Positions 11,172 through 23,586 of a stretch of DNA of 64,000 bases are shown in pieces. Below the pieces are notes generated by a model that searched no databases, had not been told where the DNA came from, and saw only the letters and a program-made list of their open reading frames with translations. The DNA comes from Jaltomata sinuosa (Eukaryota > Streptophyta > Magnoliopsida > Solanales > Solanaceae): assembly GCA_003996215.1 (NCBI GenBank), contig QJPP01002912.1, positions 512,792 through 576,791 on the forward strand, read 5' to 3'. Position numbers and translations under genes: made by a program. The first letter of the stretch is position 1. Each line of letters starts with the position of its first letter.

Positions 11172-12892
11172 TGTCATAACTCGAGTCTACACCCTGGACG
11201 TAACACAGTACTTGGAATCACAAGTGATCTCAAACTAACCCTTGGCATTAGCATAATACTACATAACATACTAATACTGAACGGAAACTTACACACATGT
11301 AAATGGGCAAGGCTAAAATTTTATAAATTGAGATACTGAGAAATCTGACAATCTGAAAATAGAATAAAACTGTATTGTCTTACTATGTCTGAAAGTCTCT
11401 ACTATTGTAAAGAGGAGTTGATAGGACAAGCCCCTAGATAACTCTAAACTGTCTGAAATAAAAGGTATAAATAACTAAGTAAATTAAACTCCAAGTCCTT
11501 GAACGAGGAGGACTCACAAAGCTGTCTAGGTTTGCTGCTAGACTAGTATCCACGAGTCTGGGAGCGGGCAGCTAAATCTACATCATGAAAGGATACAACA
11601 CAAAGGAAGTATGCGATCAGTAATATGGAATGTACTGAGTATGCGAGATAATTCATTAACTTTAAATCATGAGGAACACATGTACTCTAAAAATATAACT
11701 GAAAACTGGGTTAAGTATAAACATTTGAGAATGCATAAGTCAAAACTATAAAGCATAAGCTGCTTTACTAAAGAGAATACAAAATATGTCTGAAGCCATA
11801 AAATTGTGAAATCACATTGTTTAAACATAAGTAAAACTGTTATTTGGAGAGTTTCTCATAACCGACATAAATCATATGAGCTAACATGGAGTCCAACATA
11901 CAATTCCAGTTAAGAGGGTGCACTACAATCGGCCAAAGGTATAGAACCTAACTAGTTGAATTCACCAAACTGAGCGCAAAGGGGCTAAAGGTGTCAATCT
12001 AATCTGGCGAAAGACCCTTATCCTATGGTAGCAACGTAGTTATGAAACTTGAGTTATCTGGAATTCTTATTCTCTTGGTGCTAAATACTGCTCCGAAAAC
12101 TATATTTACTATTTGCTTATAATTAATAAATCATCTGTTGAAAATAAGCATGAACTAGTAAAATAACTGTTTTTTGCTGAATTCTGTAATACTCAGCTAG
12201 TCATGCTATATTTTCTAGAGTACTGAGGTCATGAGACCATAGTTGCTAAATCATGCTAAAAATAAGTTGTAGTCTATCAAATCAAGCATAGTTCTCTCAT
12301 AATGAAATAACTGAATTTAAAACAATGTGAATTCATAAAAAAAATCAATTGTAGTAAGAATCGTGATCATAAAACATCATAGAGGAACTGAATTTCAAAA
12401 AATAATCATAGTTGGGTAAAAACTCTAAATTATTGAGTCATACAATTTATACTGAAAAGCTATAGGTTTGGGTATTAGGGTGAAAGAAACCCTTATTGAA
12501 TACCCACATAACTGAATATTGAAGAACTTTGAACTAGAACTGAAGATTGGAAGCTTGAAGAAGAAACCCTACGCCTAAAGTCTAAGAGAAGGCTATGTCT
12601 TTTTTTTGAAGTTGAATCATGAGAATGAGGGATTAGTCGATTGGTTTCCCCTTTAATCCCACCTAAAGAGGTTAAAACAACATAGGAGAAAGGTCCATAG
12701 GTAAGGAAAGGACCAAACTACTTCAAACTTAACTGTTGAAAAAGTACAGAAAAACTCATTGGATGGCTCACCTCACAGATTGTGAGGTGGCCCACGAGCC
12801 ACGGTCCAATTCATGGGGTTAGGACGGCAAAAATAGCTTTCTGGGTCAATTTTACAAGTGGGGGTTCACGGTCCGTGGCCCAAGTTATAACA
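11172..12892 (-). repeat. 5' LTR of a truncated minus-strand Ty3/gypsy element
   Basis: The plus strand starts TGTCATAACTCGAG and ends AAGTTATAACA, giving TG...CA ends on the minus strand. Length is ~1.7 kb. It has family landmarks in common with 14507-16479 (GGACGTAACAC, CTAACCCTTGG, GTGCTAAATACTGCTCC). The U3 end (12760-12890) holds a few of the CCACGAGCCACGG type motifs. Confidence 0.7.
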
Positions 12893-12959
12893 CCCCAGAA
12901 CTTCCAAGCCTAGACTTAGCTCAGAAAACTAGAGAAAATAAAAAATTTCAACTGTCAGT

Positions 12960-13400
12960 ATAACCACGAGTCACTTCCACGAGCCATGGAACAGTCCACG
13001 AGTCATGGATTGGACTCGTGGAACAAAGATCAGAGGACTGCTCTTCTGAAGTTCATTCTATGACTTGAGTCTACGTACCGTAGAAGTTTTCACGGATCGT
13101 AGAAGCCGTCCATGGAATCTTCCTTAAATATGGCTCCCAGGAACCACGAGTGGGATCCACGACCCGTGAAAGCTTCCATGAGTCGTGAACCCAACTCGTG
13201 GAACCAATCTTTAAAGACCCATGGATTTCAGCCCAGGAACCACGAGTGGGTTCCATGACCCGTGAGAGTTTCCACGAGTCGTGAACCCAACTTGTGGGAT
13301 CCATTCCAGTAGCTCAACTTTCAGGATCAGGAAACCACAACAGGGTTCCATGAGCCGTGGAACTTTCCACGAACCGTAGAACCTGTCTGTGGACCATGGT
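12960..13400 (+). repeat. CCACGAGTCGTGG-type palindrome array in U3
   Basis: More than a dozen copies and variants of CCACGAG, ACTCGTGG, CCACGACCCGTG and CCATGAGTCGTG follow one another at irregular spacing, many arranged as inverted pairs. Several differ by C-to-T or G-to-A in the CG step. The array ends about 75 bp before the TATA box. Confidence 0.8.
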
Positions 13401-13475
13401 CACAAATTTTTCCAGCAGCTTTAATTTAATTTCTCAGGGGTTATTTTAGACCTTTCCTTTCTATTTTGGCTTCGA

Positions 13476-13485
13476 CTATAAATAG
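13476..13485 (+). promoter_or_regulatory. LTR TATA box
   Basis: CTATAAATAG precedes a CT-rich leader by the usual distance and directly follows the palindrome array. It is likely the core promoter of this LTR. Confidence 0.65.
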
Positions 13486-14506
13486 TCTTAGTCTTATTTT
13501 ATTTAGGAAAAACTCCCAAAATAGATCAGTTCCTCTCAAATCAATTCTCAAACAAAAAAGAAGCGTCTTCTCCAATTTCTGGGCCTAGGGTTCTCTCTTC
13601 CAAGCTTCAACTTCAGATTTCTTGCAAGGATTTTCATCCACTAGCTATGTGGGAATTAAGTAAGGGCCTAGTTTGCCCTTATTCCCAACAACTTCAGACT
13701 CTTTCAATGATTTTCATGAATTTAGAACTAGGGTTCTTGTCCTTTTTTGCAGATTATTCTAGAAATCCATGCTCAAGATTCACATATGATTATCACACTG
13801 TTTTATATAACACATACTGATTTTTTTTGAATTGCTTAGATAGTTATAAGGTTGTTAGAAATCCTGGACTTAGCCCTAAATTATAGCATTTTCCTAAATG
13901 TATTAGTCTTATCCAAAATTAAACCTAGACTACTAGATTGGGGTTAGAAATAAAGAACTTAGTCAGATTTTTTGGTTAATAAAGTATTTCAGAAAAATAA
14001 TGTTTTCAGATTAGTTTAGTTCTGTCTCGTGAATTCAGGACTACAGATTAAATGAGCTATAGTATTCAGTTTGGGAGTAGTATTTAGCACTAAGTTGGAC
14101 TAGGGTTCAGCGTACCCTCAAGTCCCAGAACTATGTGTCATCGAAGGTTTATAAGTCCCTTTTGTTAGGCACCAGTTTTAGTGATCACATCACATTCATG
14201 CCTTTATACCCTGGCAAGGTATATTGGGTCCTCTCGATGGGGCGTATCATTGGACTCCACGTTTAGCTCACGTTGTTTATGTTAGATAATAAACTCTCCC
14301 ACAGTATTAATTTCAGTAAGGTACTTAGGGCCCGCAGTTATATTTATTCTCTGTTTTAAGCATGCTTTATATTTATTCTTGCATTCCAGTCCTTATGCAT
14401 TATTGTATAGCTCAGTTCAGATTACATACTTGACCAGTATTTCAGCTTTTTTATATATTCAGTTAGCTTTGCATATCCCTCATGCTTAGTACATGTGAAG
14501 TACTGA

Positions 14507-16479
14507 TGTCACGCCCAGAGGTTACACCCTAGACGTAACACGGGACTTAGGACAACAAGGATCCCAAGCTAACCCTTGGTCATAGAATTATCAAGCAAAC
14601 ATAAAGGAAACATAGCGGAAGCACCAAATATAAAGACAGAATAGCATAAGACAGATGGTCGAGTCAAAAGAGATACGACACCCACGAAGGGTTATATACG
14701 ATCTATGTCTGAAAGCCTCTAATCATAACATAATGAGTTTCTAGGACAAGACCCTAGCTAACTCGAAGTACGAAATGAAAAGCTAACACAACTAAAAACA
14801 TAACTAATCCTCGACCTAAGAGGACTCACAAACAGCTGACAGATAGAGTGGCCTGAAAGCTCTAGCCACGTGCCTGGAAAGGAACACCTGAATCTGCATC
14901 ATCAAAGGATGCAGCGCAAGATATGCGTCAGTACTATAGGATGTACCGAGTATGCAAGCGATGCATGAATCATGATAAAAAACAATTTAAAACATGCTTA
15001 AGAATGAACTTGTTACTTAAAGAAGGACCAATCAAGGTATAACACATAAAACATGAAATAAAGCTTAGGTTTCATAGTATAGAATCATATAACTTCATAA
15101 CTTGAAAATAACATGTGGGAGTTTCTCTTAACCGACATTAAACCATGCTGAGCTACATGGAGTTCAGTGTCTTGCACCCACATTGAAAGAGTTGTCCTAA
15201 CCGTGACTTGTTCATAATTGTTCATACCCCGGGTCGTCATACTACTCATGAGTTTTAGTTTACAAAATGGCTTATGAGCATTGATGGAACATCGGGTGTC
15301 TTGCCTTACATCATACTTCATAATCATGGAAAAACTTGCATACTTCATGACTTGTAAAATTTGCATGTCTCTAGTTCAGATTTTATAAAACATATCCTTG
15401 CATAGAATCATAGGAACTAGGCATGCATATACTTGAAAAATCCATTAGGGATATGCTGTCAAAATCCAATTTGCTTAAATCAATCTTCATGCATGTAGAA
15501 ATTTCCATGGTTCAACTTCAATTCATGTAATAAGAGTCAACATGTAAAAACCCATGTGTAATCATGCAATTTAATAGTAATTTCATAATCAAATCATAAG
15601 AAGATCATATTTAGCAAAACCATTAAGAATTTAGATAAGAACCCTAATTTTAAGATCACGAAATCAAAATTTGAATTAGGGGTTTTGAGCACAAGGGTAA
15701 AAGGAACCCATTGTTGATTACCCACATACCTCGGTTGAAGATAACCCACTTGAATTGGAAAGACTTAAGAGGATTGAACTTGGAGCTTGATACTTGAACC
15801 TTGGAGAAGAATTTTCCTTTTTGGGAGAAGAGTGAAGTAATGAGAAGGAACTTAGGCTAATGAGGGTGAAAACCCTTCTTGAAATAGTCAAAATGACCTA
15901 ACTTTGGAGTTAAAAGGGTGGAAAATGACCGAGATATCCCTGGGATTTAACTTAGAAAAATCAGGAAAAAGAGTCAGTTTCAGGTTCTACAAATTGGTTC
16001 CACGGGTCGTCGTTTGAATGACGGCTCATGGTTCCAACTCGTGGAACCTGGTCAACTAGATAGCCTGCAGAAGATAGTCTATGATTCAACAGGACGGACC
16101 CGTTGAAAGGAATATGGGTCATCGTTTTGACTCATCATTCCTGAGGATACAGTTGACCCTTGGTCAATCCACGACTCAAGACGACGGATCGTCATCTGGA
16201 TGACGGGTCGTCGAACCCAGTCATCATTTCAGAGGGACCTGTCACTCCTCTGATCTGAGTTCCACGAGTGGATAGGACAGACCCGTAGTTTGAACCACGG
16301 TCCGTAGAACCCACTCGTGGTTCCAGACCAGAGGTTGAACCAGCATAAGGCCAACCACGGCTCCATTCCACGACCCGTGGTTTGAACCACGGTCTGTGGT
16401 TTGGACCCGTAGTTCCTGGAACATGAATTTTTCTGAGATTTTTCACTTAGATAGCTGGATATGTTTCCGAGGTGTTACA
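14507..16479 (-). repeat. 3' LTR of the minus-strand element
   Basis: The plus strand begins TGTCACGCCC and ends GAGGTGTTACA. It matches 21532-23586 closely, except that about 200 bp present in the right copy (near 22240-22430) is absent here at ~15205. The deletion junction is at a GACTTGTTCATA-like repeat. A CCACGGGTCGTCG-type array occupies 16000-16420. Confidence 0.85.
16000..16420 (-). repeat. Palindrome array in U3 (CCACGGTCCGTGG and GACGGGTCGTC types)
   Basis: Interspersed inverted motifs such as TCCACGACCCGTGG, ACCACGGTCCGTAG, GGGTCGTCG and ATGACGGCTCATGG. The same array is in the right LTR at about 23190-23560. Confidence 0.75.
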
Positions 16480-16495
16480 ATATCTCTCCCTTGGA
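16480..16495 (-). other. Polypurine tract
   Basis: The plus strand reads ATATCTCTCCCTTGG immediately inside the 3' LTR. On the minus strand this is CCAAGGGAGAGATAT, a purine-rich plus-strand primer site in the expected place. Confidence 0.75.
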
Positions 16496-16739
16496 ATCAT
16501 TCATCCTCCAATGAAGACTAAACAAGGAAAACTGAGGAGAAAACAGCCCAACCAAACATCAAAACATGGAAATCAAAGAGTAAACATAAAACCTGAACTT
16601 TTCAACTTGAAAACATGATAAACTAACTTCGTAAAACATAGGTGCATGCTAGAATCATGAGAGGAACTGATGGAATTGGATTGGAGGGACATACTAAGGA
16701 GGAAACTAGTACCTTAAGCTGAAACTGAATCGGAAGGAA

Positions 16740-19700
16740 AGAGATGAGGATATTTGGCCTTCATGGCCTCTTTCGTTTCCCAAGTAGCTCCTTGAACAAG
16801 TTGATTCCTCCAAAGAACCATTACCGAAGCAACTTCTTTGTTCCTCAACCTACGAATTTAACGATCAAGGATCTCCACGGGAACCTCCTCATAGGTGAGA
16901 CTATCCTTAACACCCACATCCTCCAAAGGGATAATCAAGCTCGGATCACCAACACACTTCTTCAATAAGGAAACATGGAAAACTGGATGAACCGCTTCCT
17001 ACTTCATTGGCAACTCCAACTCATACGCAATGCTACTAACTCTCCTCAAAACCCGATAAGGACCTACAAAATGGGGACTAAGTTTTCCTTTCTTACCAAA
17101 CCTCATCATACCCTTCATGGGCGACACCTTAAGGAAAACCCAATCATCAACCTCAAATTCCAACTCCCTTCTCCTCACATCCGCATAAGCTTTTTGTCGA
17201 CTCTGAGCGGTCTTCAACCTTTCCCTAATAAGCTAAACTTTCTCCATGTCTCATGTACAGAATCTGGACCAATCAAGGCTGCCTTACCAACCTCGAACCA
17301 ACCAATAGGTGATCTACACCTCTGGCCATAAAGTGTCTCATATGAAGCCATCTGGATGCTAGAGTGAAGGTTGTTGTTGTAGGCAAACTCGATAAGAGGT
17401 AAGTGATCATCCCAATTACCTTTGAAATCAATCATACACGCTCTCAACATATCCTTCAAAGTTTGAATAGTACGCTCTGCCTGACCATCTATCTAAGGGT
17501 GAAAAGTTGTGCTAAGCTTCACTTGGGTACCAAGACCTTTCTGAAACGATCTCCAAAACTGAGATGTAAACTGAGGACCTTTGTTAGAAATGATGGACAA
17601 GGGGACACCATGCAATTGAACTATCTCCCGGATGTAGAGTCTGGCATAGTCGTCTGCTGAATCAGTAGTCTTAACAGCCAAGAAGTGGGATGACTTGGTC
17701 ATCCGTTCGACAATCACCCAAATGGAATCATGTTGCCTTCGAGTATGAGGCAACCCAGTAATAAAGTCCATATTGATTACTTCCCATTTCCAAGTGGGAA
17801 GGTCAATATCTTGAATCATGCCACCCGGCCTTTGATGCTCCACCTTTACCTGCTGACAGTTGGGACACTTAGCCACAAACCTGGTTATGTCCCTCTTCAT
17901 ACCATTCCACTAAAAGACTTTTTGTACATCACGGTACATCTTAGTAGCACCCGGATGAATGGAATATCTAAAACTGTGAGCCTCAGTCAAAATCTGCTGT
18001 CTCAACCCATCTACATCTGGCACACATAAGCGACCCTGGTAACGAAGCACACCATCTCCCCCTTGGGAGAAGACCTCCACCCGCTGTTGATGAACTGCAC
18101 CCTTAAGCTGAAGTAGAATGGGATCCTGGTCTTGCTTTGCCTTCACCTCAACTACCAAATATAATTCATCACCATTTTGTACAATCACACCACCTTCTGT
18201 CGAGTCCATAAGGCAAACTCCCAATTGTGCTAGCCTATGAACCTCTTTAACCAATTCCTTTTTCCCATCTTCCACAGAAGACACACTTCGCATGGACAGT
18301 CTACTCAAAGCATCCGCCACAACATTGGCCTTACCCGGATGGTAAAGCACACTCATATCATAATCCTTAAGAAGCTCAAGCCATCTCCTTTGTCGCAAAT
18401 TTAACTCCTTTTGAGTGAACACATACTGGAGACTCTTATGATCGGTAAATACATCCACATGCATACCATACAAGTAATGTCTCCAAATCTTCAACGCAAA
18501 GACCACGGCTGCTAACTCAAGATCATGAGTGGGATAGTTCTTCTCATTAGTCTTAAGCTATCTCGAAGCATAAGCAATCACCTTACCACGTTGTATCAAA
18601 ATGCAACCCAAACCAATCCTAAAAGCATCACAATACACCACAAAATCATCTAGTCCCTCGGGTAGAGCTAACACTGGAGCGGTGGTCAACCTAGTCTTCA
18701 GTTCCTGAAAGTTCTTCTCACACAAGTCGGACCACTAAAATCTTACCTTCTTCTGAGTCAATCGGGTCAAAGGGGCAGCAATGGAAGAAAATCCTTCTAC
18801 AAACCTTCTATAGTAACTAGCCAAACCCAAAAAGCTCCTAATATCAGACGGAGAAGTAGGTCTAGGCTAGTTCTTTACTGCCTCTATCCTTTGAAAATTA
18901 ACTCGAATACCATCTTTAGTCACAATATAACCCAGAAAAGCAACAGACTGCATCCAAAACTCACACTTGCTAAACTTAGCAAACAACTGTCTATCCCTGA
19001 GAGTTTACAACACAACCCTCAAGTGATCTGCATGCTCCTCCTCACTCCGAGAGTAGATGAGGATATCATCAATGAAAACAATCACAAACATATCCAAATA
19101 CTATTTGAACACACGGTTCATCAAATCCATAAAAGCTGCAGGAGCATTCGTTAGACCAAAGACATCACAACAAATTCATAATGACCATACCGAGTCCTGA
19201 AAGTTGTCTTCAGAATATCACACTCTCTAACACAAAGCTGATGATAACTGGATCTAAGGTCAATCTTGGAGAAGAAACTAGCACCCTGAAGCTGATCGAA
19301 CAAGTGATCAATCCTAGGAATGGGATACTTATTCTTGATTGTTACCTTGTTCAACTGACGGTAGTCAATACACATCCTAAGGGAACCATCTTTCTTTTGA
19401 ACAAACAAAACTGAGGCACCCCATGGAGAAATGCTAGGCCTGATGAAACCTTTATCAAGAAGATCCTTCAACTGATCTTTCAACTCTTTAAGTTCTGTGG
19501 GAGCCATTCTATAGGGAGGAATAGAGATAGGATTTGTATTTGGGAGAAGATCTATCCTAAAGTCTATCTCCCGCTCGGGAGGGACTCCAGGCAAATCCTC
19601 GAAAAACACTTCTGGAAACTCATTCACAACAGGAACAGACTGAAGGGATGGGGTTTCAGACTCCGTGTCCATAACCTGCACTATGTGATAAACATACCCT

Positions 19701-20344
19701 TTAGAAATCATCTTTCTAGCCTTAAGATAAGATATGAAATGACCTTTCGAGGAAGGGGGACTACCTTTCCATTCTAAAACGGGTTCATTAGAAAACTTGA
19801 AACTGACAACCTGAGTACGACAATCAACAGAAGCATAACATGCATACAACCAATCCATGCCCAGAATGACATCAAAATAAGTCATCTCCAACTCTACTAG
19901 ATCCGCTGAAGTGAATCTATGAAGGACTGAGATAGGGCAATTTCTGTAGCTTCTTTCGGCTAGGACTGACTCACCAATAGGGGTAGAGACACTAAAGGGT
20001 TCTAAAAGTAATTCGGAACAAACTTCAAACTTGCATGCTATATAAGGGGTCACAAAAGATAAGGAGGCACTGGGGTCCAACAGAGCATACACATCGAAAG
20101 AGAAGACTTTCAATATACCAGTAACAACATCTGGGGAACCCTCATGATCCTGACAAGAGGACATAGCATAAAGGTGGTTCTGGCGCTGACCACCAGAACT
20201 AGAAGTTGTGCCCTGTTGGTCTGGTCGACCTCTTGAAGCTGCTGGGGTAGACTGAATCCTAACATCCTGTCCCTTATTAGCTGAAGGGCAATATCTAAGC
20301 AAGTTCCCAGTCTGTCCACACCCATAACATGCACCCGAGCCCAA
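16740..20344 (-). pseudogene. pol region: PR-RT-RNaseH-integrase, broken
   Basis: From right to left on the minus strand: a zinc knuckle CYGCGQTGNLLRYC (its histidine is N); an aspartic protease motif ALLDPSASLSF, where G is expected in place of S; an RT with DYRQLNKVT and KIDLRSSYHQL before a frame break near 19150; and the RT active site FIDDILIYS at 19076-19053 in another frame. Then follow RNase H with FTDHKSLQYVF and ADALSRL (18506-17910), and integrase with zinc-binding CPNCQ, the first catalytic aspartate in MDFITGLP and IISNKGPQFTS, where the second catalytic aspartate is N (17900-17493). A later segment has ETLYGQRCRSPIGWFEVG, then a GPYRVLRRVSSIAYELELP tail (17217-16999). The last ~250 bp read like a chromodomain-type end (VLWRNQ, ATWE). 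At least five separate reading blocks are needed, so no functional polyprotein is made. Confidence 0.88.
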
Positions 20345-21322
20345 ACGACACTCTCCCGGGTGATTCTTCCCACACCTGGTGCAAATGGGGAAAGAAGGCC
20401 CCTTAGCAACACTTCCCTGGGACTGGGAATAAGAACTAGATCATTTACCACCCTGATCATGACGAGGCTTCTAAGCCTGGGTAGGAGCACTAGCAGAAGA
20501 ATGAATGGATCCTGATGACTTTTTCTAGAAAGAAGGGCGATGTCCACCTCCGGACCTGTGATGACCAAAACCTGATCCCTCAGGTCTAACCCTCTTTTTA
20601 TCCCTTGCCATCTCCCTAAGCTTGTCACCCTCAATCTGATAGGCATGAGTCATGAGTCAGGAAATGTTCATATCATTCAACAACAAAGCAGACCTACACT
20701 GTTTCTTCACCACATCAGAAACCCCATATATAAACTTGCTCATTTGATCATGAGGGTCCGCTACCATGGAGGGAGCATATCTAGACAACTGAGTGGACTT
20801 CAGACTATACTCTTGCACCGACATCAAACCCTGCCTCAAGTTCATAAATTCCTCCACTTTCGCTTGCTTCAACTCTCGAGGAAAGAATCTATCAAGGAAG
20901 GCCCTCTCAAAACACTCCCAAGTCATGGGGATCACGCCCTTCACCCTAACCTCCTTCCATTGCGTGAACCAAATATGAGCCACATCCTTGAGTTGATAGG
21001 ATGTAAGCTCAACACAATCAACCCCAACCACTTGCATAACTTCAAAGATCTTCTTAACTTCATCAATGAAGTTGAGCGGGTCCTCACTCACTTTTGAACC
21101 CCAAAATTCAGGTGGGTTCATTCGGACGAAGTCATGAACTCGGGCCGCTACCCCACCTTGAGGATGAATGGGGGCAGGAGCCTGCTGATTGGCCTGAGTG
21201 GCCAAAGTCTAGGCTAGCAAATGGATGGCATTTCTGAACTACTCATTCGTGACATTGGGAACCAGAACGGGAGGAACAGCATTTCGAGTGGCTCAGGGAG
21301 GCATCACACGTCGAGGAGGCAT
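20345..21322 (-). pseudogene. gag of the minus-strand chromovirus-like element, broken
   Basis: The likely start is the ATG at 21322 (minus), giving MPPRRVMPP followed by a stop. The frame then reopens from about 21205 (ATQANQQAPAP) through the gag core: PPEFWGSK, DPLNFIDEVKKIFEVMQ, WFTQWKEVR, FLDRFFPRELKQ, FMNLRQGLMSVQEY, and SKFIYGVSD to about 20657. It continues in altered frames to the knuckle near 20320. The core matches Ty3/gypsy retrotransposon gag. Gag would package the element RNA; here early stops abolish it. Confidence 0.85.
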
Positions 21323-21505
21323 AATCTAAAATGTACAAGATGAGGATTAGAGGAACATAAGAGTTAAGCTCTATCGTACGACATGATCATGAAAGGAGTG
21401 GAGTTTTCTAAGATATCTCATAGCTTCCCTCTCATACATGTGGCGCATTTCACACACATGAAAAAGAGTCTACTCGATGCGACTTTCAGACATCCTAGGA
21501 CTCTT

Positions 21506-21526
21506 GAACCTGAGGCTCTGATACCA
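21506..21526 (-). other. Primer-binding site, tRNA-iMet type
   Basis: The plus strand has GAGGCTCTGATACCA; on the minus strand it reads TGGTATCAGAGCCTC, a near-perfect initiator-Met complement extending to about 21 bases. It sits 5 bases from the LTR end. Confidence 0.9.
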
Positions 21527-21531
21527 AGTTA

Positions 21532-23586
21532 GTCACGCCCTGTGGTTACCCCCTAGACGTAACACGAGACTTAGGACCACAAGGATCCCAAGCTAACCCT
21601 TAGTCATAGCATTCTCAAGTAAACATAAAGGAAACATAGCGGAAGCACCAAAGATAAAGATAGAATAGCATAAGATAGATGGTCGAGTCAAAAGAGATAC
21701 GACACCCACGAAGGGTTATATACGATCTATGTCTGAAAGCCTCTAATCATAACATAATGAGTTGCTAGGATAAGACCCTAGCTAACTCAAAGTACGGAAT
21801 GAAAACCTAACACAGCTAAAAACATAACTAGTCCTCGACCTAAGAGGACTCACCAACAACTGATAGATAGAGTGGCCTGAAAGCTCTAGCCACGTGCCTG
21901 GAAGGGAACACCTGAATCTGCATCATCAAAGGATGCAATACAAGATATGCGTCAGTACTATAGGATATACCGAGTATGTGAGTGATGCATGAATCATGAT
22001 AAAAAAACAGTTTAAAATATGCTTAAGAATGAACTTGTTACTTAAAGAAGGACCATAAGTAAATATCAAGGTATAAAACATAAAACATGAAATAAAGCTT
22101 AAGTTTCATAGTATAGAATCATATAACTTCATAACTTGAAAATAACATGTGGGAGTTTCTCTTAACCGACATTAAACCATGCTGAGCTACATGGAGTTCA
22201 GTGTCTTGTACCTACATTGAAAGAGTTGTCCTAACCGACCAAGGTTAGAACCATTTCATACTAGGATCCTGTCATAATAAGCCTCAACACGAGCAACCTA
22301 CGGTGGCAATGTAGTTTTGGACTTGGGTTATCTGAACCCTCGTCTCTCGGTGCTAAATACTACTCCCAAAATATAATAATAACATGAGTTCATATACATG
22401 TGACATATCTAATGCCAAACTTGTTCATACTTGTTCATGACTTGTTCATACCCCGGGTCGTCATACTACTCATGAGTTTTAGTTTAGAAAATAGTTCATG
22501 AGCATTGATGGAACATCGGGTGTCTTGCCTTGCATCATACTTCATAATCATGGAAAAACTTGCATACTTCATGACTTGTAAAATTTGCATGGCTCTAGTT
22601 CAAATTTCATAAAACATATCCTTTCATGGAATCATAGGAACTAGGCATGCACATACTTGAAAAATCCATTAGGGACATACTGTCAAAATCTAATTTGCTT
22701 AAATCAATCTTCATGCATGTAGAATTTCCATAGTTAAACTTCAATTCATGTAATAAGAGTCAACATGTAAAAACCCATGTGTAATCATGTAATTTAATAG
22801 TAATTTCATAATCAAATCATAAGAAGATCATATTTAGCAAAACCCATAAGAATTTAGATAAGAACCCTAATTTTAAGATCATGAAATTAAAATTTTATGT
22901 AGGGGTTTTGGGCACAAGGGTTAAAGAAACCCATTGTTGATTACCCACATACCTTGGTTGAAGATAACCCACTTGAATTGGAAAGACTTAGGAGGCTTGA
23001 ACTTGGAGCTTGAGACTTGAAGCTTGGAGAAGAATTTTCTTTTTTGGGAGAAGAGTGAAGTAATGAGAAGGAACTCAGGCTAATGAGGTGAAAACCCTTC
23101 TTGAAAGTGTCAAAACGACCTCACTTAGGAGTTAAAAGGATGTGAAATGACCAAGATGTCACTGGGATTTAACTTAGAAAAATCAGGAAAAAGAGTCGGT
23201 TTCAGGTTCTACGGATTGGTTCCACGGGTCATCGTTTGAATGACGGCTCGTGGTTCCAACTCGTTGAACCTGGTCAACTAGATAGCCTGCAGAAGACAGT
23301 CTACGATTCAACAGGACAGACCTGTCAAAAAGAATACGGGTCATCATTTGGACTCGTCATTCCTGGGGATACAGTTGACCCTTGGTAAATCCACGACTCA
23401 AGATGATGGATCATCGTCTGGATGACGGGTCATCAAACCCAGTCGTCATTTTAGAGGGACCTGTCACTCCTCTGATCTGAGTTCCAAGAGTGGACAAGAC
23501 GGACCTGTGGTTTGAACCACGGTTCGTAGAACCCACTCGTGGTTCCAGACCAGAGGCTGAACCAGCATAAGACCAATCACAACTCT
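21532..23586 (-). repeat. 5' LTR of the minus-strand element, outer end lost
   Basis: Near-identical to 14507-16479 up to the phrase GAACCAGCATAAG at ~23560. It diverges at ~23580, where a LINE coding fragment begins. About 130 bp of U3 is therefore missing. Unlike its partner it retains the ~200-bp internal block at 22240-22430. Confidence 0.85.

Larger units (their letters stand above)
12893..14506 (+). repeat. 5' part of a plus-strand LTR, interrupted by the element at 14507
   Basis: It starts near CACCCCAGAACTTCC, carries a CCACGAG-type palindrome array (12960-13400), a TATA box at 13476-13485, a pyrimidine-rich leader and the family phrase GTAGTATTTAGCACTAAG. It then stops abruptly where the minus-strand element begins (TGTCACGCCC). 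The remainder expected of this LTR is not found on the far side, which is occupied by a LINE fragment. Confidence 0.65.
14507..23586 (-). mobile_element. Inactivated Ty3/gypsy chromovirus-like (Tekay/Del type) element
   Basis: Minus-strand order is 5' LTR (23586-21532), PBS, gag, zinc knuckle, PR, RT, RNase H, integrase with GPY-type tail, PPT, and 3' LTR (16479-14507). This order with integrase after RNase H defines Ty3/gypsy, and the integrase tail suggests a chromovirus. The outer ~130 bp of the right LTR is missing, so the target-site duplication cannot be verified. Many stops, frame breaks and altered key residues show it is inactive. The left LTR also has an internal deletion. Confidence 0.88.

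Noticed and set aside
12960..13400. Could the regular palindromes be a CRISPR-like array?
   Set aside because: Repeats are short, variable and irregularly spaced, in a plant LTR; there are no unique fixed-length spacers.
17730..18029. 99-codon plus-strand frame
   Set aside because: Antisense to integrase/RNase H of the minus-strand element.
20645..21097. 150-codon plus-strand frame
   Set aside because: Antisense to the gag core of the minus-strand element.
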